Origin: Psettodes erumei
Lineage: Eukaryota; Chordata; Actinopteri; Pleuronectiformes; Psettodidae
Assembly (NCBI GenBank): GCA_016785225.1
Contig: JAFBJZ010000902.1
Span: 248,001 to 312,000, forward strand
Reading direction: 5' to 3'
Length of the DNA stretch: 64,000 nucleotides
Part shown: piece after piece, positions 1 through 13,237 of the stretch
Position numbering within the stretch: the stretch's first letter is position 1
Layout of the letters: each line of letters begins with the position of its first letter
Program-made: the position numbers and the translations under genes
Notes under the pieces: model-generated
What the model saw: the letters and a program-made list of their open reading frames with translations, nothing else
Told to the model about the DNA's origin: nothing
The model's database searches: none

Positions 1-1974
1 CCCAGTGGTTGTACCAAACTACCCACAGTAACATCAAGTGGCATCACCTTGTTTTAATGCTGCGTTGCAGACAACCTGAAGTTTCCAATCTACTGGAAAG
101 TAAGTGCAATGGAACGATTGTGAGTCACTCTGATAATCCTTCCACTGTAAAGCTAAAACCTGTATAATAAAACTTGTCTTGTGTTTAAACTGATTTCAAA
201 ATAAGACACTGATGTTATTATTAGGTAACTAGTTATGGTAAACAAGCAGGAAGTAGCACTGTGCTGACAGTTCAATATGTTTATAACTCGCAAAACACAC
301 AGGGCAGACTTTAACTGTGAGTCAGTTACCATGGTAACTTAGTCTGTGTAGCTTCAACAAAACCTTGGTTTCTCTCTGTCTCCTCCTGCTGAGTCTGAAG
401 AAGCTTCATTTCCTCATTCATACAGTTAATATCCAACATCATATCAGAGCACATTTATTTACAGATATTTAGGTTAAACTGGCCCAAGTCAGTAGTGTAA
501 AACTGAAATTTGGCGTGGTGCACCTGGCACATTTGAAGGGTGGATATCGGAAATTTCAACAGGGAATTTCCAATCTCCGCCTGTGCAGCTGCTGTCAGTC
601 GACACGCCTCGTCAATCTCAGCCTGCAAACAGGATGGACTAAACGTGATTTCAGCTGGACTTTATTGTGACACAAAGTGTGGTGGAAAATCAAATGCAGC
701 ACAATCCTCAGGCCTTGAGCTCAGGTTTAAAACCTTACACGTAAGCCTTGTTTCAGAACTATTTCCATGATAAAATACACCAGTGAATGAGGCGCAACAA
801 AATTTTCTTTTTGCGAGTCCATTGTTTACAAAAATCCTCACCACACATGTAAGTCTGGTCTCAGCTCAGCATTTTCTCATTAAGTTCATCATTATTGAGA
901 CAACTGATTATTATTGTACATTGTTTGAGAAAAGTCATGGGAACTAAGTTTTCCAACCAGGAGTAAATCAGCCATTTCACGTGGTGACTGACCACTGATC
1001 AGCAGTGAGGAGGTGAGACAGGAGCAAGGCATTCCTACCTTCTCTTGGTTTCCATGCAGACATACTGACTGTTTTTCGCAGTATCACTTTGAAATTATTA
1101 CAGAAAAGTATCTGTTGAGAAGTGTTTTTTTCAGACTATTATGCCTTTCTGCCGTTGTAATAACCCTGAATATTACACTTCAAAATATTTTTTAAGCTTA
1201 TCTGTCTTTGCATGTTGTATTTGAATGTATATGTTCTGTTAAATGTATGTGTGTCTTTCTAATAGAGCTGCAGTGTGTGAGGGGTCACTGGTTCTGAAGG
1301 TGTTTTTCCACCCATTATAATGTATTCCTTTAAATAATGTTCTCAGTGAACATAGAAACATGGACTCTCCAGGCTCAGCAAGTTTTAATTACTTCATTTT
1401 CATCTGTGAAAGATAACACTTTGTCTATCATGAGCCATGCCGTGGAGAACGGCCAGTCAAAGACACAAATCCAAATGGTGGTCAATGCGAAACGCTTCAT
1501 CGTTACAGCTGCAGAAAAAAATCTTTGCCTCAGCGACTAAAATACATTGTCACTGTCTATGGGGGAAGTGAAAGTGACTTTTACAGCAGAACCAGAAACA
1601 GCTCCTCACACATCACAGCTCCAGTTGTTAAATAATGTCTGTAAATGACCTGTTACTGTGTTGTCTGTCACTGTAAGTGATGTTGATGTGTACCATCCCT
1701 GTGCCTTGTGTCAATATGTATATGGACACCGGGAAGAATAGCTGCTGTGATATAAAGGGGTTTTAATACATTATTATGACAGTTTGGCTGGTTTGTGTCT
1801 GTTTTAGCCACACTAAGAGGCTGCACCAAACACCCTTCAAGGTGTACAGGGTGTGTGGACTTAAATCACACACACCCTAGACTTCTCACACAAACCTTTC
1901 ACGGTAGAGCTCTGCCTAACTGAAAGCCAGACTGGAAAATGGAAGCCAAGTGGAAAGTGAAGCATCATCTTTAC
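1..1974. other. Probable intron of vps37c, no further gene seen
   Basis: This stretch lies downstream of the only VPS37C exon in the window and is AT-rich. The short open frames in it show no recognisable domain, and none joins in phase to the exon ending at 1975. I see no RNA gene or clear transposon. Confidence 0.4.
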
Positions 1975-2067
1975 CTCGTCAGATTCCAGGGCCATAGACT
2001 CCACCTTCTCCGGATTGTCCAGGAGCTTCTGGAGCTCTGATTGGCTGAGGTCCTGGAGCTTCTCCAT
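1975..2067 (-). CDS. vps37c: VPS37C-like ESCRT-I subunit, first coding exon (partial gene)
   Basis: VPS37 proteins are subunits of the ESCRT-I complex (with TSG101, VPS28 and MVB12), which sorts ubiquitinated cargo into multivesicular endosomes. Only the N-terminal 31 residues are here. They start MEKLQDLSQSELQKLLDNPE and end ESMALESDE, a pattern I recognise from fish VPS37C; human VPS37C has the related ..LALESPEVQ.. at the same place. The ATG is at 2067. The exon ends in phase 0 at 1975, followed on the minus strand by the donor GTAAAG. A consistent acceptor sits at 2085-2086, so 2068-2084 is 5' UTR. No following VPS37 exon was found between 1 and 1974, so the rest of the gene probably lies left of the window. 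VPS37A and VPS37B fit the N terminus less well. Confidence 0.82.
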
Positions 2068-2439
2068 CTGATTTGCCAGAATGGCTGTCCGTCACAAAAG
2101 AACCAGGAAATAAAAGTTAAAAACAATGTTTGGAAACATTTAGTGAGCAGCCAGAGGCCTAACTTCTGCATTTTAATGTCACTGACGTTAAGTACATTAT
2201 TATTTTAATCGCTGATTTATAAGGCCATCGTTAACAGCTCAAGACAAAAAAAATATGTCACCTAGCGGCTCCTTCATAAAGTTTACACTATGATAAATGA
2301 GGGAATTTTTTTTTTTTAAATGGACACCAAGATATTATTCATACAGTTGGCTAATAGCTAGCTAGCACATTAATGTCACGGTGTAGACGCACAGTGGGGG
2401 TGAGTGAGTACAGGCCACGGAACAGAACAAGCTTTTCAC

Positions 2440-2990
2440 TGAGGGAAGGGAAGGCTGAAAACGAGCTGACACTTACGCGATGCTAGCAAACCAAATCCCG
2501 CCTGACACTGCGCCGCGGTGACATCCAACACCACCTCTCCGTCTCCACTGACAGCTGACGTGACACGGCCTGGGGGATCTCCGACTCGCCCTCACCCTAG
2601 TCCGCCGACTCGATAAGCTAGCTAGCTACTCGGCGACGTCCGGTCTCAGCTGACGGTTCCGCGTTGAGCGATCTGATGACAACAACAGTCGGTATGATCG
2701 CAATGTCAGGCACACAGCTACCGTCAACTTCGAGGGAAGCCCAGCGGTTCGACGATCAAAAACGGAGCCCAGAATGACGTCGCTCGGCCCTAGTGACCAC
2801 CGCCACGCGCCTCTGTGTCCCGATATATCTTACTTTACTAAACACACGACCGCCGTCGACAGAACGTGTTGGAAAAGCGCAGAATATTCGTTAAAAAGAA
2901 GAAAGTTTCACTCCACACTGACAGAAACCGCCGCCATTTTCGGAACTGTCCACGTTCCGTGGTTCGCGGGGGTGTTCGGGCAAAATTAAA
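2440..2990 (-). promoter_or_regulatory. CpG-rich promoter and probable noncoding first exon of vps37c
   Basis: About 550 bases with many CpGs, unlike the AT-rich flanks. On the minus strand a good donor (GTAAGT, 2476-2471) follows position 2477 and would join a noncoding first exon, starting somewhere in 2500-2960, to the acceptor before 2084. The transcription start itself cannot be placed from the sequence. Confidence 0.55.
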
Positions 2991-3344
2991 AAAATCCAAA
3001 ACAGCACTGACGAACTGAAACGAACTCCCGCCTTATACTTTTAAAAAATACGTACTGTTTAACGACATATTTGGGAGTAATTATTCACCTGCGGCCGTTT
3101 CCCCTCTGCTGTCCCCCGCACTGCAGGAAAATGGTGAGGTCCTGTGTTCAGCTGATATAAGGGGAACCCCTACAGTATGTGACGGTCATGTTCCAGCTGC
3201 CGCTGCCAGTGTCATGGTAATATTGTTGTCAGCGGATGAACATCTGTCACTCTGCTGGAGCTGGAGCTGCCACAACCAGAACTAGGCTCCACCAGAACCC
3301 GAACAAGTGAGAGTGGGCCCAGAGAAGAGTCAATGGTGTCAAGA

Positions 3345-3660
3345 AAGGCTCCAGTTGCAAAGGCCTAAGAAAATGTAATTAACGTTTAAATAGTTTGGAC
3401 AGTATGTATCACGTATTAACATTTACAACTGTAGACCTGATGGATTACTGTGGAACACTTTATAAATGACTTATTGACCCTTCATGTCATACTAACATTT
3501 CTATCTGCAGACCTGACGATTTATGAGAAAATGTGAAACCCTCAGTACTTTCAATGGTTTACTAACACTTGTAGTTTTATTGTTACTGAATACAAACTTA
3601 CTGCCATGTTATTACCAAAACATTAGATTCAAACAGGGCACACTGGTGCAAGAGAGTTTT
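3345..3660. repeat. Interspersed repeat, copy 1 (related to 27840-28045)
   Basis: Several blocks recur in the same order at 27840-28045: a TCCAGTT..AAAGGC start, TATTAACATTTACAACTG.AGACCTGA, then TACTGAAT.AAAACT and GCCATGTTATTACCAA.ACAT. The copies have diverged by substitutions and gaps. I do not recognise the family; it is noncoding and likely an old dispersed element. Confidence 0.6.
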
Positions 3661-5866
3661 AACATTCACTATATTGTTCTCTCTATATTTGGATTACCTG
3701 GAGTTTTGCACGTGTGGATAATGTTGATAATTTTCTCTTTATTTGTTTACCAGAAGTGGCTTGAAAAAATATCTATGTATCTAATTAGAAATGTCTTCCT
3801 TTTTGAGTCCTTTTAATCATCCTTTGATTTATCTTGGGATCCCTTTGGCAAAGAGAAATCTAGAGAAAAAAATTTGTGTCTCCAGATAAAAAGTCCAGGT
3901 GAATCAAGAGAGTGCTACAGTGATGTCGCAAACATGCCTCAGTGAACAGAGCAACAAAGGTCATGGCAGAGGTCATAAAATGCCACTTGAATGATGGAGA
4001 GAAAACTCCTTTTCTTCTCTGCCACCATTAAACTATCACTTTAATAGAACACAGAGACAGAAGAAGTCTTTTTGCAAACAAACCAGCTAATTAAAATTGT
4101 CAAAAGAATTTACAGCATGTTCATAGAGTTTACCTTAACCAAACACAACAAACAGAAGACACAAAATCCCTGCAGGGTGACATCTTGTTCATGCCACAAC
4201 AAGACATTTCAAGACATTTGAAGTTGATATTTAATTATCATTTCAACAGATAAAACAACACTAAATTACTTCAAAGTAGTCCTTTAGGTGTTGATTCAGT
4301 TCCACTCCTCTGATGAATTATGGATTTACATCACGGAAAAACACTGACCATTCATCCCCACATAGAGAGAGATGCAGGCCCCAACTTAAGAGACACACTC
4401 TTATCATAAATCACCCTGCATTACAATCTAGACTGTTAACCAGTGTCTTTATCCAAATAAATCTTTGTTTATATTATTTATGAAGAGTCTCAGTCATCCA
4501 GGTCATGTTCATGGTTATTATTTGAACTCACCAAATTCCTTTCACCATTATTAATAATTTTCATCAATATAACTTAGATTATCCTCTTTCCTCATTGTTA
4601 GTTTCCTTATTCTAATAATCAATAGAGATCATTCATTTAATTTTTACATTGCTTTCACCCATTAAGCATTGCATTTCCTTTATTAATAAGTTTATTCATG
4701 TATAGCCATAATTTCATCCAGTCATTGTCCTGTGTATTCTTCTTAAGAGAGAACCGAGATTAATGAAATTGAGGAAAAAGTCACTGCTTCTATGAGCTTT
4801 TATACAAATGATGGTACACATCTTATATAAACTAAGATTAGATAACTGCATTACCACTGCAGTGGCTATCTGACCATCCTCACAGACTTCAGTCTGACAG
4901 CTAGCTTAGCATGAGATGTTCACATTGATACTTCGCTCATGTCTGCGGTTTTAACTGGGATAAATGTGCTTACTGAGAGTAAGAGTTACTTAGAGATGTT
5001 CAGAGGTTGATTTTGTTTTTACTGTTCCCAGTCAGTCAAAGCTAAGTTTACCATCCTTTCTGTATAGGTACAGATGTGAGAGTGGTCTCCTCATCTCAGC
5101 AGGAAAACAAATTAGCATGTCAAACTACTTCTTGAAATAGTGCAACTCATGGGAAATACTGTGTTGCAGGTTTCTTTTGGCCATATAGCATGGTGAAGTT
5201 ACAAAGACAGCAGCCAAACAATTTACCTGACATGTAAAAGTATAACTTATACTGGATTTTTAAAGCTGACACTATTACCAATATTTAATTTTCAAAAATA
5301 AAACTCATGTCACAGCCTCAGTTTGACATTTCTGTACTGACTTGTTTTACTGCTTATCAGCTAGCATATATATCAATACTGATATGTCTGTAATAAGATA
5401 ATATTAGCCACTATTTGTCTACTATTTGGTGATGATATGAAAATAGCATTATTTTCACCTGGTTTGTATTATTATTTATGTATTATCAAATTTGCACCAT
5501 GATAACTTACCAAATACCAAATAGGCAAATAAGTCCACAAAAGTTTATGTAGTTGCTGGTGGTTAAACTGATGACCAGAATACTGTTTGATTTCTGCTGT
5601 TTAAGGATTTTATTGGACCCCTGCCTCCTAATCGGATACAAATTTTCATTTATTGCTGATTAAAATATTTTATCATAATGCTGATTATGCTAACAAGAAC
5701 CTATATATTGCCTGCCACTGTTGCTAAACTTTATGATGTCAGGACAAATTTAATTTTGAATACAACTCATCTCATCTGTATGATGAAAACTTGCCATCTG
5801 TATGACTAACACCTTTAAAAAATGTGGAAGTGAAGAACATGTGGCTCTAGTGCTACATGCTGTACA

Positions 5867-5868
<2 letters not shown>

Positions 5869-5918
<50 letters not shown>
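5869..5918. repeat. (GT)n microsatellite at the 3' end of MS4A-like gene A
   Basis: About 50 bases of pure GT dinucleotides on the plus strand. On the minus strand this is (AC)n and begins the 3' UTR two bases after the TAA stop of the gene. Confidence 0.95.
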
Positions 5919-5919
<1 letters not shown>

Positions 5920-5920
<1 letters not shown>

Positions 5921-8376
5921 TAGTCTGTTTTGAGTGTTTTGAGGGCAGAGACTGACAGGAAGCTGTGCAGAACCACAGCCCCTGTGTCGTAGAGCAGCAG
6001 CAGCAGTGTCAAAATCCAGCAATAGGACTGCAAGAGAAAAAAAACACATCATAAACTTAAACACAGACTAAACTAACAGGATTTATTACACTATCGTTAT
6101 TTTATTTATTTACTGCTTATACTTTAAAGGGTAGGCTAGTTTGTAATGTCTATCCCTGTGTGGACCTTTGACGTCACAATAACATGCAATGAAATGTACT
6201 CATGACACAGGAGCTCATTTCTTACATCATGAATAGAATGACGCTGCTTCTCTTTTCTTCAATTGTTTACTCTTTGTTAGCATCATTACCATTACCATCC
6301 TTCCTGTTACCTCTATCATTCAGCTGATCTCTCAATCCTATTATCTTTTTTCTTTACATTTTTTTTCCTTTCCTTTGTCTTTGCTTTAACTTAGAAAAGA
6401 CAAAAAAAGGAAAATATCATACTGACCGCCAGGATTTCCCCAGGACACTCATAACCAGATCCATAAAATCTGTCATCTACCCCGCAAGGGTAGTTATTTC
6501 TCTCAGTGCTGAGGCTGTAGCAGTAGAGGATGAAGGCGAGCAGTGCTGCCAGCATGCCTGACACATTACTGCATGCACAAGCTTGAAGCTGAAGAGGGGG
6601 ACGAGAAGATACAGCACTGTGATACTGTACACTCATTACACTGGAGTAAATTGTATTATTATTATCATTATTACGTCATAAAATGCATAGTCTTAGATTA
6701 TATCAGATAATAAAACATCTATTGTCTCACCTCCCGGAAGTTTTTTTTTAATCCAACATTGCAAGAGCTAAGACTAAATGTTTGTTGATAGAGTGGAAAT
6801 GACTGAGATGCTGGTTAGATCAAAATCTCCCATGAACCTTCAGATCAGCTTGTAATGTCAACTTACCAGCCGTCTGCTGGGGTTCCTTTCACTGGCCATG
6901 GTGAATGATCCTGCTGTCATAATCTGCAGCACACACGCACACACACACACACACACAGCTATCCTCAGGACGCTGACTTCCATTCACTGTGGACAGCCTA
7001 ACCAAAACCCGACCCCTGACCTTAACCAGGACCTCAGAAATGACATTTAGCCTCATCAGGACCAGGCTTTGCTTCAATGAAAACTACTGGTCCTCAGAAA
7101 ATTGGTGTGTATACCTGTGTATTTGAATTACTCATTAGGGAAATACCAAATAATGTAACAAAAATGTGGATACACACACACCCACTGCAGTGGACTGTGA
7201 AGCTACTGATATAATCACATGAAATCAGATGAAGCAGAGAAACTGGAAACTTGATGTCTTTGTTTGCCACACTAAAATGCAACATCCTTTCCATGCATGG
7301 ACTGATTTTGGATGAATGGATAGTTCACACTTTTGCGTCTTTAAACTAACTATGTTTGTTCATCCCTCTAAAGGATACATTCATTATGGTGCAGGTCCAT
7401 CTTACAATAATAGAATACTAACATGCCCACACAAACATTGAGACCCCTTCACTTTTTTGCAAAATTTATGGTGTTTTAGATTTCATTTGTAATACTATTG
7501 CCATTTTTCCTATTAAGCTACACTCGTTGACCAAATCCATTGATTGAAATGTGAATAAAGTGCAGATATATTTTTTGGCATATTTGATCCTCCAAGTCAC
7601 CAGAGACTTTTTTAGATGAGCTAAAATTCTCTTTGTCATCAGGAGTAGGTAAGAAATACTACAGGCTACAATTTGACCATGATCCTCTTGCTCTTCTGTG
7701 ACTACACATTACTATGGTCACATATTAGATACAATATAGTGCAGAATTTAGTATGTATAGATCCAAGGTGAAACCGTAGAACTTTAGATTCTAACGTTCT
7801 CAGTCGGACAAACTAGACTTACATATTCAGCTAAACCTGCCCTCTCAGTGCTACTAAGGGATGGTGAGGGGTGATGGCAGGTTAACAAGGAGGATTCATT
7901 TAGCTCATGCTGCTGACAAGGGGGGGTGATGCTCCCCCCCAATCCCCCCTCAAATTGCCAACTGATCATCAGTGATGAAATGCTTTTTCTATTCTGTCCT
8001 GAGTACATCATCAGTCACTGTATATACATTTACTGGACAACAGTTAGACTAATATTTAGAATAAGTATCATGAGGTACATACTACAATCCCTAAGACAAG
8101 TGGCAGTATGAAGAGTTTCGGCTGAGTCGGATCAGCGTAAGCCAGCGGGACAGAAAGCATCAACTGGAACAGCCCCAAGAGGATGGCCACCACCTACAGA
8201 CAGAGACCTGGAATTACACCCTACTGAATGATACTTTATTCGAAGTTTGACTTTAGATTAAAAAAAACATTGACTGAATACTATTCAGATCTCACCGCAG
8301 CAGTTTCAGGGTCAAACCAGGAAAAGAGGCGATTTAACTTGGGTCCACCTGCTGACATCGCCCAATCAGAAGCCAT
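5920..8376 (-). CDS. MS4A/TMEM176-like four-pass membrane protein (gene A)
   Basis: Five coding exons on the minus strand, all phase 0: 8296-8376, 8083-8193, 6867-6923, 6427-6588, 5920-6027 (stop at 5920). Together they encode 172 residues. Four hydrophobic segments lie at about 28-47, 53-74, 90-109 and 138-158. The large loop before the last one carries Cys118 and Cys131. The order and the SGML-type third segment fit the MS4A (CD20-like) and TMEM176 families, which act as plasma- or endomembrane tetraspanners. Exons 2 and 3 (111 and 57 bp) match exactly in size the corresponding exons of gene B, supporting paralogy. The canonical MS4A N-terminal PK.LG motif is missing. The exon 4 donor is GTCAGT, usable but weak. 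An acceptor directly before 8380 shows that a noncoding exon lies upstream. The ligand or channel role is unknown. Confidence 0.75.
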
Positions 8377-8429
8377 TTTGCTGCAAAACAGGAAACAGAA
8401 GTCATATCAGGTTGAGTGATGGATAGATT

Positions 8430-9810
8430 GATTGATTCCATTTTTGTCATTGTAATAAATACAATGGAAATGAAGTGCACAAGTAAAAAAAAGGGGGCTC
8501 CTCATAAAAGTAATAAATGGTAACATTTGAAAATAACTAAATTAAAAAATTGTTTACACTCACATTACTCACACAGACACACCCACACACATTCTGCAAA
8601 TACACAGTAAAAATGTATGCCTTAAACATAAAGGATAAAAATTATTGCACATGATGCAGAATTATTAGCAGACATGGTCATTATGTCTTCAGTGCTGTGT
8701 TCAGAAAGGTAATGGCTGTGGGCATTCAGGATTTTCATTATTTTCTGGAGGCAGCAGGTAATGAAAATATCTCTCAGGGCATGGAGGTGTGTGTTGGTTA
8801 TCTTTTGTGCAGTTTTTATCATCCTCTGCAGGGCCTTCTTGTCCGCTGCAGAGCTTCTGCTATACCATACCCATATGCCACCACTGAGGACACTCCCAAT
8901 TGAGCACCGATAGAAGGACACCAGGAAATCTTATGATAAATTCAACCTCCTGAGAGCTCTCAGGAAGTATAGTCATTGCTGTGCCTTCTTTATCAAGGGG
9001 TTGGTGTTATGTGGCCATATGAGGTCCTATGATATGTGTGTCCCCAGAAATGTGAAGGTTGACACCCTCTCCAAACCTTCCCCATTTATCTCCAGTGGCT
9101 GATGGCCCTCCTTCTTCTATTTGAAGTTGATGATCAGCTCCTTGGTCTTCTTGGTGTTTAGAGTCAGGTTGATTACTTCACACCAGTCTACCAACCACTG
9201 GACCTCCTGCCTGTATGCTGTCTCGTCTCTCCCGCTGATCAGACCTACAATGGTGTTGTGGGTAGGTGTGCAGTCGTGTGTGTAGGGAGTAAAGGAAAGG
9301 GCTCAGGACAGGGCCTTGTGGAGCCCCTGTGCTTAGAGACAAGATGGAGGCAGACTGCGGTCGGTTGGTTAAGAAGTCCTGTGTCCATAAGCAGATGTTG
9401 TGATGGAGTCCCAGATCTGACATCTTGTGCAACAGCCTGCTTGGAAGGATGGTATTAAAGGTGAAGCTGTAGTCCACAAACAACATTCTTGCATATGTTC
9501 TCGGTTGTTCCAGATGGAGCAGTATGGTGTGGAGGGCAGTGGAGATGGTGTCATCTATTGACCTGTTGGCTCTGTACGCATATTAGTGGGGATCCAGAGT
9601 GGGAGGGACAGCCTCTTTGATGTGTTTCAACACTGTTGTCTCCAAGCACTTCATAATTATGGGTGTTAAAGCCACAGGCCTGAAGTCATTCAGGCACGTT
9701 ATTGCAGCAGTAGATCGCTCTGAAGAGGGATTCTCCACAAAATGTAACAACAAAACCTGTGCTAGAAATTGGAGTTGTACAGATAATAATACTAGTACCA
9801 ACAATACCTC
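8430..9810 (-). mobile_element. 5'-truncated, defective LINE (CR1/L2/Rex1-like non-LTR retrotransposon)
   Basis: The minus strand shows broken reverse-transcriptase pieces in the right order: CLNDFRPVAL with IMKCLE (about 9583-9740), LFVDYSFTFNTI and FLTNRPQ then STGAPQGPVLSPFLYSLHT (9258-9486), WLVDWCEVINLTLNTKKTKE (around 9140-9200), and a C-terminal YRCSIGSVL..ALQRMIKTAQ part (8622-8921). The catalytic F/YADD box is deleted and several frames are needed, so the copy is dead. The 3' end, near 8430, finishes in TGACAAAAATGGAATCAATC on the minus strand, a short tandem tail typical of these elements. It sits just upstream of exon 1 of MS4A-like gene A. Confidence 0.8.
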
Positions 9811-11654
9811 TGATACTGCCTAAAATACTACACCGGGTGTCAGCAAGTGCGAGCTGCGAGTCTATCAACTGATGTGATAATATGAAATTTAGCAATAAGT
9901 TTAGAGTTAGAGTCACACCCAGATTAAATGGCTGTATTCTCAGTCATTGATTCTTCTTTGTTGTTCTAAGAGGCTACATAGGAAGTTGTGCTGTGCAGCC
10001 ACTGGCAACTACTCTTTTAGAGCAATGAAGAATAATTGATTTCAGAGTTGTTAACACTTCTTTATACCTAGATGTTTTTGGTTTTGGCCATTGCAGGACT
10101 GTTTTCTACTTTTGCCATGCTATTTAAAAAATATTTTATTTTACTTAACTGTGGCTACAGTATTTTTAAAGGAATGTTGAAATTTATTTATTTTATGATT
10201 GACAGGCAAATTAGATAGCCATGCCATACAACAATGATAGTCATACAGCTGTTAAAACATGGTTTTTGAGGCAATGGAATCTGATAAATACTCACAAAAG
10301 TTCAGGTATAAGAATTGGCATAAGAAAGGAAAAAAAATAGTATGGGAACTCTCAACGATAAATGTTATATGACATAAAACAAGATGTATTAACTGTTATT
10401 GTACACTTAAAAGGGGGAATCTATTATAGCTGCAGAAGCCTTCAATGTCCCTTAAAATGACAATGCCTTCTCCAGTGACAGAAAGGTGAACAAGGGTTCA
10501 TTTTGTAGCCCTCATACCCAAAACATACATTATTTCAATGACTTGTTCTAATACATCTGGTACTTCACCAACACTAATGTGTAAATGGCATGACCTCAGC
10601 TGAAGTTACTTGAGCACGGTGTTTAAAAACATTGGTACCTAGAGAAACCTTAAATGTAACTTGTTGAATTTATGAATAGTTGTCTTCCCAGGCTGAACAC
10701 AGTGCACTCCAATAGTTTGCTAATTCCCTGACCTTGAAATACATTTTGCTCAGGTTTATTCAAACGGGGCAATGAAAAGGAATTTGTTGCTGCATTTTAG
10801 ACTAACTTCACTCTTTACTTTGCTAAGTTACTGCTGTTGTGGCATATCCCAAACCCATGTCTTTTCTGAGCAGGCTGATAAGGGTGTGGATTTCCGGGAT
10901 GCGGCCCAGAACAATTCCATGGATCTGCCTGAGCTGTGTGATTTCCTGTAGGTTGGGCATGCTTGTGACATACTTCCTCCATACTTATCTTAATCTAGGG
11001 AGAGAAATTTGACTCAAAATGATCAAAAATATGTATTACATTATCTACAAATGAGCCATAATTACTGCATCACAGCTGAATGCCTCTGCCAGCCAATAAG
11101 TTTGCAGTTTACAATGTATTACATGTATTGTATCATAATTAACATATGTAGAGCAGAGTACCAGTAGAGACCATATATGAAGAAATTCCCTCAAGGTGTT
11201 CCAGTGGGGAGGCATAAAAAGAAGTTTACAAATGTGCACAAAGATTTGTGCATAATGTTGTGTCCCAGTCCACACACAAACAACTCAAAGATTTAAACAC
11301 ACATAACATTATTTCACAAAGGCAAACATCACAACCTGAATAAATATCATATCTAATGCACACATTTTTAACTTAAACTTCACATATCTGATTATTTCAC
11401 TTAGGAAATGCTTCCCGTGTTTACAAATGTCTAAAAATAATTGTGACATTCCCATAACATACAAAAAGTGTGTGCATGGATCAGATTACATTTTATGTGG
11501 AGTTTTAAGACTCTTCATGGTCTCCACCTCCACAGATGCATAAATACATGATGGCTTTAACTGGGACATCTGGGCTTTCAGTGAAGTCATGTGTATTTCA
11601 TAGTGGGAAAGACATTTTTTTATTAGAAAACGTACATTTACCAACTACACATTG
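9811..11654. other. Intronic or intergenic stretch with one coding-like fragment
   Basis: AT-rich. The only item of note is a minus-strand frame at about 10828-10990 that looks coding by composition (see findings). Nothing else is supportable. Confidence 0.3.
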
Positions 11655-11715
11655 TGAGCGGCTGTGGCTCAGGGGTAGAGCAAGTCGTCCAGCAGTCCCT
11701 GATGATGATGTGTCT
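11655..11715 (+). repeat. tRNA-like SINE head fragment
   Basis: Contains GTGGCTCAGGGGTAGAGC followed by A.GTCGTCCA. This resembles a tRNA A-box region and a short dispersed repeat common in fish genomes. The B-box part is not recognisable, so it is a scrap and not a tRNA gene. Confidence 0.5.
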
Positions 11716-12016
11716 GAAGTACTGCAGTTCACCCTTACAAACACCTTTCTTTTTTAAACTTCAATTGTTCACAGCACCACTGCCAGGTTTCTGTCATGTA
11801 AAGCTTTGTCAGGACCACAGACCAGTATGTCATCCATTATAACCATGGTGCCATTGTGGCCCTTCAATTAGATTACATTTAGGTACGTAATGTGACAGAG
11901 ACAGCAAGAGAATGACAACTTCAATACAACACCCTGGTTAAACAGGGTGAGGGGAGGATGACACGCAAGTGTAGTGGACACTTGAGTGGCTCAAAGTGTT
12001 CACTTCATTCAGCTCA

Positions 12017-12460
12017 AACTATCCTGAGTTGTTATTTAGTTAGCATTAAACCACAGTCTCAGCCACTGGCATGCTGTCAGAGCAGCTGGGAACTTGATGA
12101 CTAGCTACTCTGTTGTTGTTTTGAAGTTTGAAGTATGAAGTTGTCTGAAGTTTGAGTGAATAATAGGAGGAGATAATATGTCATATAAAACTATGCTGTG
12201 TGCAGTCAGACCCAGTGTCTGCTGGCATGTTAGCCTATGCACACTTCAAGGTTATATGTTCCCTATGTCGCTGAGTGTCCCTCACATTATAATCAGAATA
12301 GATCAAATTGAAAGGGTTCATTTAAAAATGTCATCATTAGATAATTATGTTTGAAAATTGCTAACTATAATCAGACAGAAACAGGTCCAGACAGTGGAAA
12401 TAAAGAAAGACACATATAAAGCTGAAGAACAACAGAGACAGACTACGTGATCACAGGATA
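12017..12460. repeat. Tandem noncoding duplication, copy 1
   Basis: Matches 13238-13825 in order. Shared blocks include GGCATGCTGTCAGAGCAGCT followed by GGGAACTTGATGACT, AATAATAGGA..AGATAAT, ACTATGCTGTGTG.AGCAGTCAGA and CTGAAGAACAACAGAGACAG. No shared reading frame is conserved. The copies are separated by about 780 bases of unrelated sequence. Confidence 0.75.
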
Positions 12461-13237
12461 CACCAGCAGAGAGAGGGCATAGGACAGTGGGTAGCCAGTA
12501 AAACTAAGTAGCATGTGTGTTGCATTTCTGCATGTGCACTCGTGTGTTTCTGCAGCGTGGGTATCTGTTTGGACAGAGGAGGAAGGGATTGAGAAATAGA
12601 GAACCAAATGAGGTAGTGAAAGAAAGAAAAAAGGAACAGAGAGAGTATGTTAGTTCATCAAAACCACATGTCCAAATCCTCTTAGGAAAGACAGGAATGC
12701 TGCAGGACGAGAAGCAGATGTGGTCAGAGGAAGAGGAGAGACGGAGGAAGAGGGAAGGCAGAGTAAGAAAGGAGTGGGGGCCGAATGGGGGGCGTTGGGG
12801 GTGGCAAGTTGATGATGAAATAAACTGACAAGGCCCTTTGGGAGTGAGGGGAACATTGTGTTGCTGGTACTGGTCTAAAAACAGTCACTTATCTTTTCAT
12901 GCACACATTTGTCCACTGCTGGCTGGTTCAAATTCTTTTTACTTATCTGAAAGCTTATCAACATCAGTGTTTTGCTAAGGGGGTTTGGGGGTTTTACACC
13001 ATATCTAACTTGTGTCTAACTAAGTGTCTCCTTTAATAAACAATATGTTTATCCTATTGGGTGAGAGCAAACATAAGACCAGAGTACACAAGGCAAACAT
13101 TTTCATGTCACAGTACTGTACAGAAGAAATTGCAATATATCTTTTTTTTTCTACAGACATAAACATCCTGCACAAAGTTTAACAGAGAGGTGCAGTAAAG
13201 GTGCTTACAGGTACAGATGGGGTTCCTAAAATCTAGA

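Larger units (their letters stand above)
2991..5919. other. Intergenic region between vps37c and the MS4A-like gene A
   Basis: AT-rich, with no supportable exon. It contains an interspersed repeat copy at about 3345-3660 (listed separately). A TTTATT at 5609-5614 reads as AATAAA on the minus strand and is a plausible poly(A) signal for MS4A-like gene A, about 310 bases past its stop codon. Confidence 0.4.

Noticed and set aside
9258..9458. Plus-strand frames across 8697-9823
   Set aside because: Antisense shadows of the minus-strand LINE reverse transcriptase.
11655..11715. tRNA gene
   Set aside because: Only an A-box-like segment is present; no B box, cloverleaf or anticodon arm.
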